Positions 61,339 to 64,000 of a DNA stretch of 64,000 nt are shown here, in pieces. The position numbers and the translations under genes are program-made. The number at the start of each line of letters is the position of its first letter. The first letter of the stretch is position 1. The DNA lies in NCBI GenBank assembly GCA_023666425.1, contig JAMPCA010000001.1:132216-196215 (forward strand), read 5' to 3'. The notes under the pieces are model-generated. The model was given only the letters and a program-made list of their open reading frames with translations. It was not told the origin of the DNA and did no database searches. Source of the stretch: Muribaculaceae bacterium. GTDB lineage: Bacteria; Bacillota; Clostridia; Lachnospirales; Lachnospiraceae.

Positions 61339-63820
61339 AAGTGTTCCTCCTCTCTTTTTCCAGTCTGCTTATCATTTCCAGTAGATGCCCCACCGCTTTT
61401 TCCATATCCTTCTTTACCACCTTCTTTGTCTGGCAGCCCTTTAATATCTGGGCAATTACAGGAGGGCCTCCCGGCATTACTATGTCATTTCCTGCAACAA
61501 CAGCGTCCGCGCCATCCACTACTATATCCATATCTCCCCAGTCGGTGACCACCACCCCTTCAAATCCCCATTCCTCTCTTAAAATATGGGTACACAAATC
61601 CTTGTTTCCCCCGGCAAACACGCCGTTAATCTTATTGAACGAGGTCATAATACAAGCGATGCCCACTTCTTTCACCAGCATTTCAAAGGGCTTTAAATAA
61701 ATCTCCCTGACCGCCCGCTCCCTGATAATGGAATCCACCGCATCGTAATTCTTTCGGGAGCTTCCCCTGCGATAGGTCTCCTGCTCATTGACTGCAAAAT
61801 GCTTCGGACAGACCAGAACCAGATGATTCTCTTGTACCCCTTTTGCAACCTCACAGGCACAGATTCCCGTTAAATAGGGATCTTCGGAGAAATACTCAAA
61901 ATTTCTTCCTCCCAACGGATGCCTGTGCAGGTTCACAGCCGGAGCCAGCCAGATATCTACCTGCTGCCTCTCACATTCCTCTCCAATGGCATTGCCAAAC
62001 GCATACCACATGGATTTATTAAACGCGCAGGCAATCAGCATTTCCGTAGGCCACGCGATTTCGCCTACTCCGGCAGGGCCGTCCTTATAAAAAACCGACC
62101 TTATTCCCTGCTCCTCAATTGCCGGGGACACATAACCATTCAGACCTGCCGGGTGGTTGTTGATGGTCAGGGGTCTGCCTTTTTCATCAAAGATAGTCGC
62201 GGGATCATTTCCATCCCGAAAAGCTGAAAACGGCATACCGGAGCCATAGCCTACACACATGGCTGCCAGCTGTTCCACAGTTAGCTTTCCCGCCTTTTCT
62301 TTCCAGATATTTCTGCTTTTCCTCTTTCTGCTCCTGACACATTGCAAAACTTCCTGCTGCGCAAGCTCTATTTGCGGAAAAAGCCCCTGCAGCGCTTCTG
62401 CTTCGTCAAATGCATTTTGAGGCGTACACGGCAGATCTGTCCGTGACAGAAATTCCAGTTGCCCAATATTACACGCCCGGATACACAGCCGGTTTTCACA
62501 CTGTTTTGTCAGGATATCCTCATGCACCTTGATCCTGACTGCTGCTTTCGTATTCCTTGAAGAATTTCCAATCCTTAATTCATAGGTATCGCCCTTTATG
62601 ATATATGCAGCTGATTCCTCACTATAACAGGCAAATTCCTCCCATGGAATAAAAATATCCAGTTCTTCTTCTTCTCCCGCCTTTAACAGTCTCGTCTTTT
62701 CAAAACCTTTCAGCTCCTGCCAGGCCCGGGCCGGGTTCTCGCCGCGTGCCAGCATATAACACTGCACGGTTTCCTTCCCTGCCATACCGCCAATATTTTT
62801 TACTTTCGCTGTTATCCTGACGCCCTCCTCTTCCTTTACAGCACCTGATGCTTCTATCTCAAATTTGGAATAAGAGAGGCCGTGGCCGAATGCATACAGT
62901 GGCTCTTTCACAAAGGTGTCAAAATAGCGATAACCTGCATAAATATCTTCCCAATAAACGGTAACGGGGCTCTTATCAAATCCGGCACTGCCATTTTCTC
63001 CCGCTTCCAATCCATAACTCCCATAAGTAAGTATTTTGTCAGAATGTTCCTTGTCCCATGAGAAATGATTAGACGCCGGATAGTCCCCGTAAGCTTTTGC
63101 GATTGTTACTGCCAGTTTCCCGGACGGGTTTACGTCACCCATGAGAATACCTGCAAGCGCTGCAGCTCCTTCTTCTCCCGGAATCCCAATGAACAAAGAG
63201 CTCTTTATACTTTCATATTCCTGTGTCCATGACAGATCAATCAGCCCGTTTATATTCAGTATCAGCACCACACTTGCAAAGGCTTCACACACCCTGCTAA
63301 CCAGCAGCTTTTCCGAATCTGTCAGGTAATAATCGCCCTGCAAATGTCTGTCGCACTCCTCCCCTCCTGCCTTCCTGCCAATGACCATGACGGCTGTTTC
63401 CGTATAAGCCCGTGCAGCCTTTAGTAATTTTTCCGGGATATCATACTCTTCTGCAGGTGCATGATATTTCCCAAAAACCTCGTACATGATTCCACTGTTC
63501 ATCATCTGTTTTGCGTCCGACCAGTTGAAGCTGTCTGCCTCTGTTTTGATTTCTTCTCCCACCAGCTTTCGGTAATACGCTTTCAACTCCGGCTCTGCAC
63601 AGATTCCCTTTTTCTCACACTCCTCCAAAATGTTTCTGCAACCCGACGCATGGGCGGCTCCCGAACCGTTTCCTGAATAAATGGTGTCTATCTGGGTTCT
63701 TCCAAAGAACGCGACCCGCTGTCCTCTTTGAAAAGGAAGCACACCGTCTTTATTTTTCAGTAAAACAATGGATTCCTCCGCCAGTTTCCTTGCAATTACT
63801 CTGCTTTCCAATTCAACCAC
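61328..63820 (-). CDS. Domain-permuted GH3 beta-glycosidase
   Basis: 830 residues. The usual GH3 order is reversed: the C-terminal-type alpha/beta sandwich comes first (RKLAEESIVLLKNKDGVLPF, 9-28), then an FnIII-like domain (about 330-430), and last the TIM-barrel-type GH3 N-domain (about 510-820), with KHFAVNEQETYRR and the nucleophile region VVVTDWGDMD (Asp760). This order is known in rumen and gut clostridia. There is no signal peptide, so it acts in the cytoplasm on imported glycosides. The GTG start has a weak ribosome site (GGAAAG). Confidence 0.9.
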   Translation of the reverse strand: MVELESRVIARKLAEESIVLLKNKDGVLPFQRGQRVAFFGRTQIDTIYSGNGSGAAHASGCRNILEECEKKGICAEPELKAYYRKLVGEEIKTEADSFNWSDAKQMMNSGIMYEVFGKYHAPAEEYDIPEKLLKAARAYTETAVMVIGRKAGGEECDRHLQGDYYLTDSEKLLVSRVCEAFASVVLILNINGLIDLSWTQEYESIKSSLFIGIPGEEGAAALAGILMGDVNPSGKLAVTIAKAYGDYPASNHFSWDKEHSDKILTYGSYGLEAGENGSAGFDKSPVTVYWEDIYAGYRYFDTFVKEPLYAFGHGLSYSKFEIEASGAVKEEEGVRITAKVKNIGGMAGKETVQCYMLARGENPARAWQELKGFEKTRLLKAGEEEELDIFIPWEEFACYSEESAAYIIKGDTYELRIGNSSRNTKAAVRIKVHEDILTKQCENRLCIRACNIGQLEFLSRTDLPCTPQNAFDEAEALQGLFPQIELAQQEVLQCVRSRKRKSRNIWKEKAGKLTVEQLAAMCVGYGSGMPFSAFRDGNDPATIFDEKGRPLTINNHPAGLNGYVSPAIEEQGIRSVFYKDGPAGVGEIAWPTEMLIACAFNKSMWYAFGNAIGEECERQQVDIWLAPAVNLHRHPLGGRNFEYFSEDPYLTGICACEVAKGVQENHLVLVCPKHFAVNEQETYRRGSSRKNYDAVDSIIRERAVREIYLKPFEMLVKEVGIACIMTSFNKINGVFAGGNKDLCTHILREEWGFEGVVVTDWGDMDIVVDGADAVVAGNDIVMPGGPPVIAQILKGCQTKKVVKKDMEKAVGHLLEMISRLEKERRNTYGR

Positions 63821-63871
63821 CTGCTTTCCATATACTGCTGCCGTGTTGTCACCCGCCGATATCTTTTCTCT

Positions 63872-64000
63872 CTATTCTGTATAAGCCCTCGCATAAAACG
63901 CTCTGCTCCTGCCTGCTACCCACGCGTCTTTCGCAACCCGGTATTCTCCTGCCAGCCGGATATCCTCAGAGGAACTCCCAAGCTCCACAATAATCTTCCC
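63872..64000 (-). CDS. End of another GH3-type glycosidase (C-terminal 42 residues)
   Basis: The open frame running in from the edge reads GKIIVELGSSSEDIRLAG and ends in ...YARAYTE before TAG 63874-63872. V-E-L-G-S-S-S-E-D-I-R-L is the last-strand signature of the FnIII-like domain that closes many GH3 enzymes. It is in the same orientation as, and 51 nt from, the complete GH3 gene, so the operon holds two glycosidases. Confidence 0.7.
   Translation of the reverse strand, partial: GKIIVELGSSSEDIRLAGEYRVAKDAWVAGRSRAFYARAYTE

Overview
The window looks like chromosome of a Lachnospiraceae-type gut clostridium. The evidence is canonical GGAGG ribosome sites, TTGACA/TATAAT promoters, DUF4321, DUF4358 and DHHW proteins, a Firmicute isc-type operon ending in mnmA, many lipoproteins and plant-sugar genes. 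Base composition is moderately GC-rich except for AT-rich patches (the restriction-modification pair, parts of 50.6-52.9 kb, the ABC cassette promoters), which suggest acquired DNA. No rRNA, tRNA, CRISPR array, phage or intact insertion sequence was seen. All calls come from reading the sequence; no database was searched.

0-15.9 kb: a CarD-like regulator; a vitamin B6 salvage trio (pyridoxamine kinase, ECF S-component, short radical SAM protein); cysK; and the operon iscR-nifS-nifU-mnmA. cysK and the isc operon share a promoter-embedded motif, and a 270-bp palindromic repeat lies between cysK and mnmA. Next come an XRE regulator, a sugar-sensor/GGDEF fusion, a Nudix hydrolase, DUF4321, an Rpn-type nuclease, a patatin, and the MoxR-DUF58-membrane protein operon.

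15.9-30.1 kb: a sugar ABC importer with its LacI regulator, a 42-codon small gene, a CorA transporter, and an operon in which a secreted protein and trpS lead into DUF4358-MBOAT-DHHW-DHHW (predicted surface O-acetylation). A hypothetical gene behind a leader terminator and a CPBP protease follow.

30.1-42.5 kb: surface and envelope genes (Ig-like protein, ECF sigma with membrane partner, MATE pump, lipoprotein, and an 878-residue surface protein whose signal peptide is split by a G7 tract), then an EcoRII-like restriction enzyme with a cytosine methylase fused to a ribbon-helix-helix domain.

42.5-50.6 kb: PadR/DUF2812, then a TetR-controlled operon of acyl ligase, carrier protein, condensation-like acyltransferase, alpha/beta hydrolase and SCP2 protein, a candidate uncharacterised lipid or acyl-conjugate pathway. 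A deoxyinosine glycosylase, a BlaI-type repressor and a hypothetical gene follow.

50.6-64 kb: a decayed type I toxin-antitoxin locus, an orphan gene between 58-bp direct repeats, a 34-residue hydrophobic peptide gene, then a cassette of two near-twin secreted proteins, two lipoproteins and an ABC transporter, with twin promoters. The window ends in a glycoside operon: the tail of one GH3 enzyme, a complete domain-permuted GH3 enzyme and a GPH-type sugar symporter.
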